Source: Candidatus Thiodiazotropha sp. (ex Monitilora ramsayi) (lineage in GTDB: Bacteria > Pseudomonadota > Gammaproteobacteria > Chromatiales > Chromatiaceae). Taken from it: a stretch of DNA of 64,000 nucleotides. Made by a program: the position numbers and the translations under genes. Below are positions 8,121 through 17,276 of the stretch, piece by piece; positions within the stretch are counted from its first letter, which is position 1, and each line of letters opens with the position of its first letter. Location: assembly GCA_025655575.1 (NCBI GenBank), contig JAHXIP010000003.1:124001-188000 (forward strand), read 5' to 3'. Below the pieces are notes generated by a model. The model was not told the DNA's origin. It was given only the letters and a program-made list of their open reading frames with translations, and ran no database searches.

Positions 8121-10814
8121 TCAAGCTGGCGCCAAACGCACCGCTACAACCTTATACTCCGGCGTCATGCTCTCCTGATCAAAGATACCGCTGGTAAGGT
8201 GGTTGATAGCGATTTCAGGAAAGTGAAAGGTGGTAAAGAGAATTCCCGGTTTCACCTCATCACTGATCCTCACCTGTAGATGGGTAGTCCCGTTGGATGA
8301 GGAGATCTCTACACGTCCCCCCTCATCGATACCTTCCCGTTCGGCATCCTGAGGATTTATCAGTAACACATCGTGATCAACCAGTTCCACATTGGGTGTG
8401 CGGCGGGTCATACTGCCGCAATTATAGTGTTCCAGGCGGCGACTGGTGGTAAGAATGTAGGGATAAGACGCGGCATTTTCTTCAATTTCTGGGCTCTCTT
8501 GAAATTCGAAAAACCGGAACTGGCCTTTGGGCAGCTTGAAACCCTCCTGATGTAGGATTTGCGTGTCGGTACCATCCGGCGCCACGGGCCACTGCTTGCC
8601 ATCCCCTTCAAGATTCTCCCAGGTCACACCGGCAAAGAAAGGAACCACCTGCGCGATCTCCTGAAGCAACTTCGGTGGATCATAAGAACCCTGCGGATAA
8701 CCCATACGCTGCATGATGTTACTGACAATCTCTCCGTCCGGACGAGTACCTGGCAGTGGGTCAATGGCTGCATTGACTCGCTGGATACGCCGCTCCCCAT
8801 TGGTGAAGGTACCACTCTTCTCCAGGAATGAGGCAGCCGGCAGGATGACATCGGCCATGCTGCAGGTCTCTGTCATGAAGAGTTCCTGCACGATCAGCAG
8901 ATCGAGCAGACTGAGGGAATATTTAACCTCGCAGGAGTTGGGATCGGTCTGCAGGATATCCTCGCCCATAATCCACAGGGCCTTGAGTTTTCCCTCCCGG
9001 GCTGCGCCGAACATCTGCGGTATCTTTAATCCCGGCTGTGTCGGTATCTCTGTACCATAGATTTGTTCGAAGTGCGCCTTAATCTCCGGTTGTTTATAGT
9101 CGAGGTAGCCGGCACCCAGATCGGGTTGAACACCCATGTCCACCGCGCCCTGTACATTGTTCTGCCCACGCAGGGGATTCATACCAGTACCGGGGCGACC
9201 GATATTGCCGGTCATCATGATCAGATCGGCCAGCATCATGATTGCCCGGCTGCCCTGATAGTGTTCTGTGATACCCAAACCATGAAAGGCCATCGCACGC
9301 TGGGCACGGCCATAAATATGTGCAGCCTGTTCCACATCGGTACGGGCAACACCCGTTATCTGCTCCAGGCGATCGAGATCCTGTGCCATCACCTGCGCCT
9401 TGAACTCATCAAAGCCCTCGGTTCGGCTATCGACAAACGCCTGGTCAACGTAACCCAGCACAATCAGATAACGACATAGCATGTTGAGCAGGGCTACATT
9501 ACTACCGGGTCTTGGCTGCAAGTGGCAGGCGGCATATTTCGACAATTCCGAACGGCGCGGGTCAACGATTATCAGCTTCGCACCCTTAATAGCCGCCTGT
9601 TTCAGCCTCGCCCCGGTGACCGGATGAGCCTCAGTGGGATTGGCCCCGAACACCAACAGACAGTCGGCCAGCGGAATTTCATCGATGGAGTTGGTAGCCG
9701 CACCGGTCCCATAGACCTGCCGCATGCCGTAGGCAGTGGGTGAGTGGCAGACCCGGGCACAACCGTCGATATTGTTGTTACCGATCACGGTCCGCATGAA
9801 CTTCTGCATCAAGTAATTCTCTTCATTGGTGCAGCGTGCCGAAGAGATACCGGCAATGGCATCGGCACCATGTTCCTGTTTGATGTTCTCGAGACGTTCG
9901 GCGATGAAGTCGAGCGCCTCATCCCAGCCAACCTCTACCAATTCTCCGTCACGGCGGATCAAGGGGCTGGTGAGCCGATCGGGGTGGTGGACATACTCAA
10001 AAGCGTAGCGTCCTTTGAGACAGGTATGCCCTTGGTTGACTTCAGCTCCCTCCACGGCACTGATGGCCGCTACGCTACCAGCCTTGACCTTCACCTCCAG
10101 GTTACAACCCACACCACAGTAGGTGCAGACAGTGGGTACCGTCTTGTCAGCCTGCAATGTCTTGGCCCGGTAACGATCGCTGAGGGCATTGGTGGGACAG
10201 GTCTGAACACAACGCCCGCAGGAGACACATCCCGCTTCACCGAAGTCCCCCGCCTGTCCCTGGATAATGTGGCTTTTCATACCGCGATTCGCCATCGACA
10301 GCACAAACTGCCCCTGTATTTCATCGCAAGCACGAATGCAACGATAGCAGTGGATACATTCGGCGGGATCGAAGCGCAGATAGGGGTGGGGCTTGGCGGC
10401 TTCTCCCGGTTCTTCTATCTGCGGATATCGACTGTGCTCAATACCGTAATCATGCAGTAGCTTCTGAAAGGGCGTGGGAATTTCGCCTGCCACCGGTTTC
10501 AGTTTTTCGGCAGGATAATTACTTGCCAGCAACTCGAGAATACCTTTGCGTGCGCTTTTCAGGCGATCGCTACGCGTAGTTACATGCAGATCACCCGTGG
10601 CCGGTGTATGACAGGATGCAATCAACCGCCCCATCTCTCCCGCTTTTCGTGACACCTCGACGAGGCAGATCCGACATGCGCCAAAAGGTTCGAGTGCTGG
10701 ATCGTGACAGAGTACGGGAATCTCATCCGGCCCGAGGTGGCGGCTGACAGATTCGTAAAGGGTCTCACCCGCGATAGTCGGATAGGCGGTCCCATTGATC
10801 GTTATCTGACTCAT
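8121..10814 (-). CDS. fdsA: NAD-dependent formate dehydrogenase, molybdenum catalytic subunit
   Basis: Oxidises formate to CO2 in the cytoplasm. Domains in order: an N-terminal [2Fe-2S] ferredoxin domain (cysteines in CHDP, CRIC and SCHTP, residues ~36-70); a CIHCYRC...C and CVSCGRC...C pair of [4Fe-4S] motifs (~150-210); the CTYCGVGC...C [4Fe-4S] motif of the molybdopterin core (~230); and the bis-MGD domain with dinucleotide-binding C-terminus. The metal ligand position is a cysteine (ARVCHSPTA), not selenocysteine, and the frame is uninterrupted. The 4-bp ATGA overlap with the NADH-side subunit shows a shared transcript. No separate gamma subunit or FdhD/FdsC chaperone gene is next to it. 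It would remove the formate produced by frmAB, with modC supplying molybdenum. Confidence 0.93.
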   Translation of the reverse strand: MSQITINGTAYPTIAGETLYESVSRHLGPDEIPVLCHDPALEPFGACRICLVEVSRKAGEMGRLIASCHTPATGDLHVTTRSDRLKSARKGILELLASNYPAEKLKPVAGEIPTPFQKLLHDYGIEHSRYPQIEEPGEAAKPHPYLRFDPAECIHCYRCIRACDEIQGQFVLSMANRGMKSHIIQGQAGDFGEAGCVSCGRCVQTCPTNALSDRYRAKTLQADKTVPTVCTYCGVGCNLEVKVKAGSVAAISAVEGAEVNQGHTCLKGRYAFEYVHHPDRLTSPLIRRDGELVEVGWDEALDFIAERLENIKQEHGADAIAGISSARCTNEENYLMQKFMRTVIGNNNIDGCARVCHSPTAYGMRQVYGTGAATNSIDEIPLADCLLVFGANPTEAHPVTGARLKQAAIKGAKLIIVDPRRSELSKYAACHLQPRPGSNVALLNMLCRYLIVLGYVDQAFVDSRTEGFDEFKAQVMAQDLDRLEQITGVARTDVEQAAHIYGRAQRAMAFHGLGITEHYQGSRAIMMLADLIMMTGNIGRPGTGMNPLRGQNNVQGAVDMGVQPDLGAGYLDYKQPEIKAHFEQIYGTEIPTQPGLKIPQMFGAAREGKLKALWIMGEDILQTDPNSCEVKYSLSLLDLLIVQELFMTETCSMADVILPAASFLEKSGTFTNGERRIQRVNAAIDPLPGTRPDGEIVSNIMQRMGYPQGSYDPPKLLQEIAQVVPFFAGVTWENLEGDGKQWPVAPDGTDTQILHQEGFKLPKGQFRFFEFQESPEIEENAASYPYILTTSRRLEHYNCGSMTRRTPNVELVDHDVLLINPQDAEREGIDEGGRVEISSSNGTTHLQVRISDEVKPGILFTTFHFPEIAINHLTSGIFDQESMTPEYKVVAVRLAPA

Positions 10815-12415
10815 TGCACCGCCTCCCCCACACTGAAGTAAACCGCAAGCTCTTGCTGAAAATGGGTCATTGCATTGCGCATCGGCAAGGGTATACCGCC
10901 ACCCAGTGCGCAGAGTGAGCCTACTTCCAATAGTTCGAGCAGTTCATCGAACAGGCGCCTGTCCACGGGGTGGTCCGTTGTTGCCTGATGCAGCATACGG
11001 CTGCCTTTGGCGGTACCCAGCCGGCATGGGGTGCACTTACCACAGGATTCGTCTGCCATGTACTCGAAGATATGGCGCATGAAATCGATCATGGGAAACG
11101 GTGACGGTATGGCGATGATCCCCGCGTGCCCCAGGGCGAAGCCGGCTTGTTGGAATGATTCGAAGTCAATACTCAGCATTTGGATCGCATCGATCGGCAG
11201 GATGGAACCCAGGGGGCCACCGACCTGGAGGGCTTTGACATCACGGTTAAATCCCCCGGCATCCTTGTAGATTAACTCCTCAAAGGCGTAGCCAAAATCA
11301 ACTTCATAGAGTCCGGGATGATGAAATTGACTATCCAGTGAGATCAGTTTGGTCCCCTTGCTCTCTCCAGTACCGATGGCGGCAAAGGCTGCTCCGCCAT
11401 GCTCGAGTATCCAGGGAATGTTGGCAAAGGTCTCCACATTGGACAGCAGGGTCGGCTTGCCCCAAAGACCCTCTACCGCCGGATAGGGCGGCCGCACGCG
11501 TACTTCCGGCCGCTGGCCCTCTATGGAGCTGAGGAGTGCGGTCTCCTCTCCACAGACATATGACCCGGCACCCTCGATCACATGAAATGAGAACTTGCCG
11601 CTGATAGCAGTCGGCAACGATTCGAACTCAGCGATGGCCCGCTTGATCCTGCGGATCGCTTCAGGATATTCATAACGGACATAGAGCACACCGATCCTGG
11701 CACCGGTCGCCAAACCAGCAGCATACATTCCCGCCATCACCTTATGCGGTTGCTGTTCCAACAGATAGCGATCTGAGAAGGCGCCTGGATCTCCCTCGTC
11801 TCCGTTGCAGACAATGTATTTCTCATCATCATCCGCCTCTGCAGTCGTCTTGCACTTGAAGGCAAAACCGAAACCGGCGCCGCCGCGCCCACGCAGATTG
11901 GATTGCGCCAACTCATGGTGAATACGCTCTTGCTCCTCAAGCGCCAGGCTATACAGCTTCTCGACGGAGGTAACGGGACCCGTCAGTATTGCCGAAGGGG
12001 AGAGTGTATAAACCGGCATCTCCGGCTGACTCAATACGGACTCACTCTGATGATAACCCTGCAGGTTGCCATCGGTGTCATGCTTCATCAAGGCCGACCC
12101 CTGATAGCAGAGTCCACAACACATCGCTTTGCCCGCGTCCGGATGACGCGCAGCAGTCGCCGCGGCTGAACCGTTTACCAGGCAGGCAGTGCCCTGACAG
12201 ACAAGCAGTTCACTCTGCTTCGACTCTGTATTGAGAAAGTCATAAAAACTTGCTGTACCTGTTACCACCGAGGCAGAGAGCTTGGCCTTGTGTGCCAGAT
12301 TCTCCATGGCCCTCTCAGTTTCACCCTGATCCTTGGATACGGCATGGCCAACCGCATGAAAAAGATTGTCCTGCAATCCCAGATGTCGACTCAAGATACG
12401 AATATTCTTAGACAT
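10811..12415 (-). CDS. fdsB: NAD-dependent formate dehydrogenase, fused NuoE/NuoF-like subunit
   Basis: Passes electrons from the molybdenum subunit to NAD. Residues ~1-150 are NuoE-like with thioredoxin-fold [2Fe-2S] cysteines (VCQGTACL and MCCGLCYQG). Residues ~160-530 are NuoF-like, with the NADH/FMN loop NLRGRGGAGFGF, GDEGDPGAF, GSYVCGEETALL and the [4Fe-4S] motif ESCGKCTPCRLG. In many organisms these are two proteins (FdsG and FdsB), so here gamma and beta are fused. The start at 12415 has GGAAGAGG upstream. The MITE-like element begins only 31 bases upstream, so it lies in or next to the promoter. First gene of the fdsB-fdsA pair. Confidence 0.92.
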   Translation of the reverse strand: MSKNIRILSRHLGLQDNLFHAVGHAVSKDQGETERAMENLAHKAKLSASVVTGTASFYDFLNTESKQSELLVCQGTACLVNGSAAATAARHPDAGKAMCCGLCYQGSALMKHDTDGNLQGYHQSESVLSQPEMPVYTLSPSAILTGPVTSVEKLYSLALEEQERIHHELAQSNLRGRGGAGFGFAFKCKTTAEADDDEKYIVCNGDEGDPGAFSDRYLLEQQPHKVMAGMYAAGLATGARIGVLYVRYEYPEAIRRIKRAIAEFESLPTAISGKFSFHVIEGAGSYVCGEETALLSSIEGQRPEVRVRPPYPAVEGLWGKPTLLSNVETFANIPWILEHGGAAFAAIGTGESKGTKLISLDSQFHHPGLYEVDFGYAFEELIYKDAGGFNRDVKALQVGGPLGSILPIDAIQMLSIDFESFQQAGFALGHAGIIAIPSPFPMIDFMRHIFEYMADESCGKCTPCRLGTAKGSRMLHQATTDHPVDRRLFDELLELLEVGSLCALGGGIPLPMRNAMTHFQQELAVYFSVGEAVQ

Positions 12416-12445
12416 ACCCTCTTCCCACTGCGTTTGGTGTGTTTG

Positions 12446-12538
12446 TTAGGGCCTGTTAACACTAATTTGATCGTCACTGCCATGATTGGCGCTTTTTCGG
12501 GTGCAACAGTGGCAATCATTAGTGTTAACAGGCCCTAA
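12446..12538. mobile_element. MITE-like element with 21-bp perfect terminal inverted repeats
   Basis: The 21 bases at 12446-12466 (TTAGGGCCTGTTAACACTAA plus T) are repeated exactly, inverted, at 12518-12538, enclosing 51 bases with no coding capacity. If the ends are set at GGGCC, both flanks are TA, which would match a TA target duplication as left by IS630/Tc1-mariner elements; alternatively the symmetry simply continues outward. No transposase is present. It sits between the start of fdsB and the operator/promoter for gshA. As RNA it would form a very stable hairpin, so a regulatory hairpin is the alternative explanation. Confidence 0.65.
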
Positions 12539-12703
12539 TCTGGATCCGTTTCAGCAATCCATGCGTACAACCCAGAGAATAATCTGAGTCATGGAATCAA
12601 AACCCGAGCACTTTGTCTGTTCTTATAGTCTGCATTTCGCCGGTTTTCTTACCCATAAGGCTGTTGCAGGTTGAGAGCATGAAAATGTTCTCCTGGCATG
12701 GAC

Positions 12704-12732
12704 TTGAATATAATGAACATTCATTCTATTAT
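12704..12732 (+). promoter_or_regulatory. gshA promoter with TetR-type operator in the spacer
   Basis: TTGAAT at 12704-12709, 17-base spacer, TATTAT at 12727-12732. The spacer contains the perfect dyad AATGAA-CA-TTCATT at 12712-12725. The same dyad in the same position relative to the -35 and -10 boxes occurs at 18360-18388 and, with one change, at 22745-22773. A repressor bound there would block RNA polymerase directly. The expected transcript leader for gshA is ~130 bases. Confidence 0.8.
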
Positions 12733-12871
12733 CAACTACACACTGAATGAGGATTTTCATCGTCCCTGTTCAATACAAGAAAAAACATCTAATGAATTGA
12801 TTAATAAGTAATTTATCTGTCATTTTGGGACATCAACAGACCGCCGAGCAACCGCTGACCGGAGCAACATA

Positions 12872-14476
12872 ATGACCACTATGGCCTCGATCACCCAACA
12901 GATTCCGGCAGATTGCATCACCGGCTCAAAGATCGGCCTGGAAAAAGAGGGCCTGCGTGTCAGTCGTAATGGCGTGCTCTCCGATGCATCGCATCCCTAT
13001 GCCCTGGGGTCTGCGCTGACACACCCGAGTATTACCACTGACTTTTCCGAAGCCCTGCTTGAACTGATTACCCCGCCCGTTCTCTGCGCAGAGGATGCTC
13101 TCCACTCTCTGACCGAAACTGAAACCTTCGTTCATCAGAACCTGGCTGACGAGATGGTCTGGTCCGCCAGTATGCCCTGTATCGTCGAGAATGCTGACCA
13201 GATCCCAATTGCAAACTACGGGCACTCAGATTCAGGCATGTCAAAACAGGTCTATCGCCGGGGTCTTGCGCATCGTTACGGCAAAATGATGCAGGTCATC
13301 GCAGGTATTCACTTCAACCACTCCTTCTCCGATGACCTGTGGCCTGTACTGCAAAATCTATCAGGTAATAACGGAGAGATTCAGTCGTTCATTGCCGACG
13401 GCTATATGCACACACTGCGAAATGTCCAACGTTATGACTGGCTGCTGCTCTATCTTTTTGGCGCCTCTCCTGCCACCGACCGCAGTTTTACCGGTGCCGG
13501 CGGAAGACTCGAGCGATTCGACAAAGAGACCTACTACGCGCCCTATGCCACATCGCTGCGTATGGGTGATATGGGATATACCAACCGATTGCAAACCGGT
13601 CGTCAGATGAACATCGACTGCAACTCGCTCGATGGTTACCTCTCGACCATGCAAAGTATTCTTAAAAAGTCCCATCCGGCTTATGAAGAGATCGGGGTTG
13701 TCATCGACGGCATTCACCAGCAACTCAATACCCATCTTCTGCAGATCGAAAATGAGTTCTATACCAGCGTTCGTCCCAAGCAGATCCCCCTCTCCGGTGA
13801 GTCTCCACTTGAGGCGCTGCAACAGAGAGGCATACGTTACCTTGAACTCCGCTCAATTGACGTCAATCCGTTCACACCCACCGGGGTGGAAATTTCCCAA
13901 CTACATTTTCTCGAAGTCTTCATTCATTTCAGTCTGATGAGCGAAAGCCTGCACAACGATCCTTCAAGCGCCGATATCAATCGGCATAACCTGAACCAGA
14001 CTGCCTATTTCGGTAGATCATCCGGATTAAAGCTTAATAATAATGGGAAAGAGGTCAGTCTTCGCGAATGGGGGAATCAGATTTTCGATCAGATGCAGCC
14101 GGCAGCAGAACGCTTGGATCAGGCACACAATACAAACCATTATCTCAACGCACTAAAGCACTACCAACGATATTTAAGCGAGCCCGAACTGACACCATCC
14201 GCTAAACTCCTCAGCGGCATGCGTGAGCAGAGAGAGAGTTTCAGCGCATTTATCCAGCAGCAGTCGGCATCACATCATGATTACTTCCTGTCACGCAGTC
14301 TGAGCCAGGCACGTTTTGAATACTACGAAGCGCTCACAAGGCAGTCGTTCCGTCAGCAACGGCATTTAGAATGTCAAAGTGAGGGACTGTATGGTGATCA
14401 TGAAACAAAGATAACGAACGATCGGCCCTACTTTGGTTGTGAACCCTGTGTCTGCGCTTCAAGCCAATGTTTTTAA
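12872..14476 (+). CDS. gshA: Glutamate-cysteine ligase, type 1
   Basis: Joins glutamate and cysteine, the first and limiting step of glutathione synthesis, in the cytoplasm. The N-terminal block GLEKEGLRVS, TDFSEALLELITPP and the later HFNHSF stretch are characteristic of the Enterobacteria-type enzyme; 534 residues compares with 518 in E. coli. The start is supported by GGAG 8 bases upstream. The C-terminal ~30 residues are cysteine-rich and diverge from what I recall of the family. Its promoter carries the same operator as mtoX and tlpA-frmAB, so glutathione, the cofactor for formaldehyde removal, appears to be made on demand. It may not be the only gshA in the genome. Confidence 0.93.
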   Translation: MTTMASITQQIPADCITGSKIGLEKEGLRVSRNGVLSDASHPYALGSALTHPSITTDFSEALLELITPPVLCAEDALHSLTETETFVHQNLADEMVWSASMPCIVENADQIPIANYGHSDSGMSKQVYRRGLAHRYGKMMQVIAGIHFNHSFSDDLWPVLQNLSGNNGEIQSFIADGYMHTLRNVQRYDWLLLYLFGASPATDRSFTGAGGRLERFDKETYYAPYATSLRMGDMGYTNRLQTGRQMNIDCNSLDGYLSTMQSILKKSHPAYEEIGVVIDGIHQQLNTHLLQIENEFYTSVRPKQIPLSGESPLEALQQRGIRYLELRSIDVNPFTPTGVEISQLHFLEVFIHFSLMSESLHNDPSSADINRHNLNQTAYFGRSSGLKLNNNGKEVSLREWGNQIFDQMQPAAERLDQAHNTNHYLNALKHYQRYLSEPELTPSAKLLSGMREQRESFSAFIQQQSASHHDYFLSRSLSQARFEYYEALTRQSFRQQRHLECQSEGLYGDHETKITNDRPYFGCEPCVCASSQCF

Positions 14477-14477
14477 C

Positions 14478-14498
14478 CCGGCACTTTTATATTGCCGG
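14478..14498. terminator. Hairpin between convergent gshA and the DsrE-like gene
   Basis: Inverted repeat CCGGCA ... TGCCGG with a 9-base AT-rich loop directly after the gshA stop codon. It lacks a strong U tract on either strand, so it is at best a weak two-way terminator. Confidence 0.4.
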
Positions 14499-14509
14499 AA
14501 CCCATTACA

Positions 14510-15016
14510 CTAAAAAATCGGCACCAGCTTATGACCTTGTGTCTGCCAACCGATAAGAGAGATAAAACCGTCGCCAACCACATCCATCTCGGGTAATACC
14601 TTGGCATTCTCCACCTCAAACACCTTCGTGGCGACGGCACAAACCTCCATTCGAACCCCACGCTGCTTGAGTGCTTTTGCCGATTCGGCAATCGACCTCA
14701 ACTCCTGCTCATACTCCATAGCCAATAGCTCATCGGGTTCGGTGGAGAGATATTTAACTGTTTGGCCGATAAACACCAATACCATATTTGGCGATACGCC
14801 CTGATTGACCAGACCATCATGGGTCCCACGGATGATATCCATGTAAAAGGCTGTTTTTCTCGGGTTGGTAAAATCGATCAGAAAAACACTTTTTGTGGCT
14901 TTGACACCATTTAGTGCAGCAGCGTCATTAATCACCTCATCTGCCGACGCTGGCAGAAACGTCATTGCGCCCATTATCACCAATACAAACCAGAAAACCC
15001 TATAGATGAATTTCAT
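14510..15016 (-). CDS. Secreted DsrE/DsrF-like protein
   Basis: The 168 residues begin with a signal peptide ending PASA-DE. The mature part has the DsrE/F-like alpha/beta fold pattern, including the conserved block GVRMEVCAVATKVF with its single cysteine, which in cytoplasmic DsrE/TusD carries persulfide sulfur. Periplasmic versions occur in sulfur-oxidising bacteria, but their role is not settled. It lies 160 bases downstream of frmB on the same strand, so it may belong to the same transcript. I infer a sulfur-handling role, possibly for the sulfide released when methanethiol is oxidised next door; this is not shown by sequence alone. Confidence 0.72.
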   Translation of the reverse strand: MKFIYRVFWFVLVIMGAMTFLPASADEVINDAAALNGVKATKSVFLIDFTNPRKTAFYMDIIRGTHDGLVNQGVSPNMVLVFIGQTVKYLSTEPDELLAMEYEQELRSIAESAKALKQRGVRMEVCAVATKVFEVENAKVLPEMDVVGDGFISLIGWQTQGHKLVPIF

Positions 15017-15177
15017 TTCAATACCTCTTTTCTTTCAAAATAATTATCGTCTTCACCTGTACCCAAACAAATTACCGGCAACAGAATCATGTACCACTCG
15101 CCTCAAAAAAATGGCCCTCTATGGCTATGGAGGACAGCCATCATGAGGACCTGAAGGGAGTTAGCGGAATATGAAGA

Positions 15178-16014
15178 TCAATCCGACAGTGCTTTCGCGT
15201 GATAAGCCAGATGCTCACCAATAAACGTGGCAATGAAGTGATAACTGTGGTCATAACCTTCCTGCCGACGCAGCGTGAGCGGAAATCCCCGCGCTTCACA
15301 GGCCGTTTGCAGATCCTGCGGATAGAGCTCTTCAGCCAGAAACTCGTCATTGGTACCCTGATCGATCAGCAGCGGAATCTCAGCAGCACCTGCCTTGACC
15401 AAATCTGTGGCGTCATAGGCCTTCCAGGCTTCCCGATCGCTACCGAGATAGGCACTGAAGCAGCCCTCGCCCCAGCCACAGACCGAGGGATGGCAGATAG
15501 GTGAAAAAGCGGATACGGATCGATAAGCGCCTGTCTCTTTGAGTGCACAAACCAATGCACCATGTCCACCCATAGAGTGGCCCGTAATAGATTTCAGTCC
15601 GGGAACCAACGGCAACACCGCCTCAACCAACGCGGGTAGTTCCCGGGTCACATAATCATACATCTGGTAGTGTGCAGCCCAAGGTGCCTGGGTGGCATTG
15701 ACATAGAATCCGGCACCCTTGCCCAAGTCGTAACGCTCGGATTCGTCCGCCACCTCGTCACCACGGGGACTGGTGTCCGGCATGATCAGGGCGATACCCA
15801 GTTCTGCGGCATAACGCTGCGCACCAGCCTTGGTGCGTACATTGTCATCGGTACAGGTCAACCCGGAAAGCCAGTAGACCGCCGGGACCTTTTCCGTCTC
15901 TGCCTGCGGCGGCAGATAGACAGAAAATGTCATGGTGCAATGACAGACCGCTGAACTGTGCTCATAGCGGTTGAGCCAGCCACCGAACTCTTTGATACTT
16001 TCTATTTCTTTCAT
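15178..16014 (-). CDS. frmB: S-formylglutathione hydrolase
   Basis: Hydrolyses S-formylglutathione to formate and glutathione. An alpha/beta hydrolase of the esterase D family with nucleophile elbow GHSMGGHGAL, a catalytic aspartate in QGTNDEFL and a histidine in the YDHSYHFI segment. The N-terminus (KEFGGWLNRYEH) matches the family, which supports the ATG at 16014 (278 residues; E. coli FrmB has 277); a GTG at 16023 adjoining the frmA stop codon is possible. It follows frmA with 9 bases between, so the two are co-transcribed and catalyse consecutive steps. Confidence 0.95.
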   Translation of the reverse strand: MKEIESIKEFGGWLNRYEHSSAVCHCTMTFSVYLPPQAETEKVPAVYWLSGLTCTDDNVRTKAGAQRYAAELGIALIMPDTSPRGDEVADESERYDLGKGAGFYVNATQAPWAAHYQMYDYVTRELPALVEAVLPLVPGLKSITGHSMGGHGALVCALKETGAYRSVSAFSPICHPSVCGWGEGCFSAYLGSDREAWKAYDATDLVKAGAAEIPLLIDQGTNDEFLAEELYPQDLQTACEARGFPLTLRRQEGYDHSYHFIATFIGEHLAYHAKALSD

Positions 16015-16023
16015 AGGTCTCAC

Positions 16024-17133
16024 TCAGAAAATGATCACTGAGCGAATGCTCTCGCCGCTATGCATCAGATCGAAGGCCCGGTTAATATCCTCCAGCGGCA
16101 TGGTGTGGGTAACCATGGAATCGAGTTCGATTTCACCGTTCATATAACGGTCCACGTAACCCGGCAACTCGGTACGCCCTTTGACGCCACCAAAGGCAGT
16201 ACCTTTCCAGGTGCGGCCGGTCACCAGCTGGAATGGGCGGGTACTGATCTCCTGTCCCGCACCGGCAACGCCGATGATGGTGGAGACGCCCCAGCCCATG
16301 TGGCAGCATTCGAGCGCCTCACGCATGACGTGAATGTTGCCGATACACTCGAAGGAGTAGTCGACACCGCCGTTGGTCATCTCGGTAATCGCCTCAGTGA
16401 CGCTGCCGGGGAGAGCCTTGGGGTTAACAAAATCCGTGGCGCCTAACGCCTTGGCGATCTCCCACTTATCGGGATTGATATCCACAGCGATGATGCGTGA
16501 GGCCTTGGCCATCACAGCACCCTGAATGCATGACAAACCGATACCGCCCAAACCAAAAACCGCGACAGTGGAGCCGGGTTCTACTTTTGCCGTATTGAGT
16601 ACCGCACCGATACCGGTGGTGACACCACAGCCCAGCAGACAGACCTTATCCAGCGGCGCCGCCTTGTTCACCTTGGCCAAGGCAATCTCCGGCACGACGG
16701 TATATTCAGAGAAGGTGGAGCAACCCATGTAGTGGAAAATCGGCTTACCGTTCATAGAGAAGCGCCGGGTGCGATCCGGCATGTAACCGGTCCACACAGT
16801 GCCTGCAATAGATTGGCAAAGATTGGTCTTGGTCGACTGGCAATACTCGCACTCTCCACATTCAGGGATATAGAGTGGTATGACATGGTCGCCCGGCTTT
16901 AGATCTTTCACACCGGGACCGCATTCAACGACCTCACACCCCCCTTCATGCCCCAGTACACAGGGGAATGCTCCCTCCGGATCATCGCCGGAAAGGGTAA
17001 AGGCATCAGTGTGGCAGACACCGGATGCGATCACCTTCAGAAGGACTTCGCCCTCCTTGGGGCCTTCCACGTCAATAGTCTCTATGGAAAGGGGTTTCTT
17101 TGGCTCCCAGGCTACTGCGGCTTTTGCCTTCAT
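16024..17133 (-). CDS. frmA: S-(hydroxymethyl)glutathione dehydrogenase (class III alcohol dehydrogenase)
   Basis: Oxidises the spontaneous formaldehyde-glutathione adduct to S-formylglutathione with NAD. Visible are the catalytic zinc ligands (GVCHTD and GHEGGCEV), the four-cysteine structural zinc lobe (CGECEYC...C) and the nucleotide-binding glycines FGLGGIGLS. Length 369 is normal for the class. The start is backed by GGAG 8 bases upstream. There is a 143-base gap to the upstream membrane-protein gene without an obvious terminator, so transcription from the tlpA promoter (18360-18388) probably reaches it, although a private promoter in the gap cannot be excluded. Confidence 0.96.
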   Translation of the reverse strand: MKAKAAVAWEPKKPLSIETIDVEGPKEGEVLLKVIASGVCHTDAFTLSGDDPEGAFPCVLGHEGGCEVVECGPGVKDLKPGDHVIPLYIPECGECEYCQSTKTNLCQSIAGTVWTGYMPDRTRRFSMNGKPIFHYMGCSTFSEYTVVPEIALAKVNKAAPLDKVCLLGCGVTTGIGAVLNTAKVEPGSTVAVFGLGGIGLSCIQGAVMAKASRIIAVDINPDKWEIAKALGATDFVNPKALPGSVTEAITEMTNGGVDYSFECIGNIHVMREALECCHMGWGVSTIIGVAGAGQEISTRPFQLVTGRTWKGTAFGGVKGRTELPGYVDRYMNGEIELDSMVTHTMPLEDINRAFDLMHSGESIRSVIIF

Positions 17134-17276
17134 GTCGTTTTCTCCAATCGGTTTCTATCGATTTTTTTTTGATTAACAGTCCAGCATGAGACGTGCGCCA
17201 TCACATCCAGACCAATGATTATCGGTACTACATTTTATTACTCAGAATGTATCTCTAATGCTTTGCCGGAACAGCC

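Noticed and set aside
8121-10814. Selenocysteine formate dehydrogenase
   Set aside because: The ligand position is a plain cysteine codon and there is no in-frame TGA or hairpin after it.
12446-12538. CRISPR or integron attachment site
   Set aside because: Only two inverted copies, no direct repeats or spacers, no integrase or cas genes.
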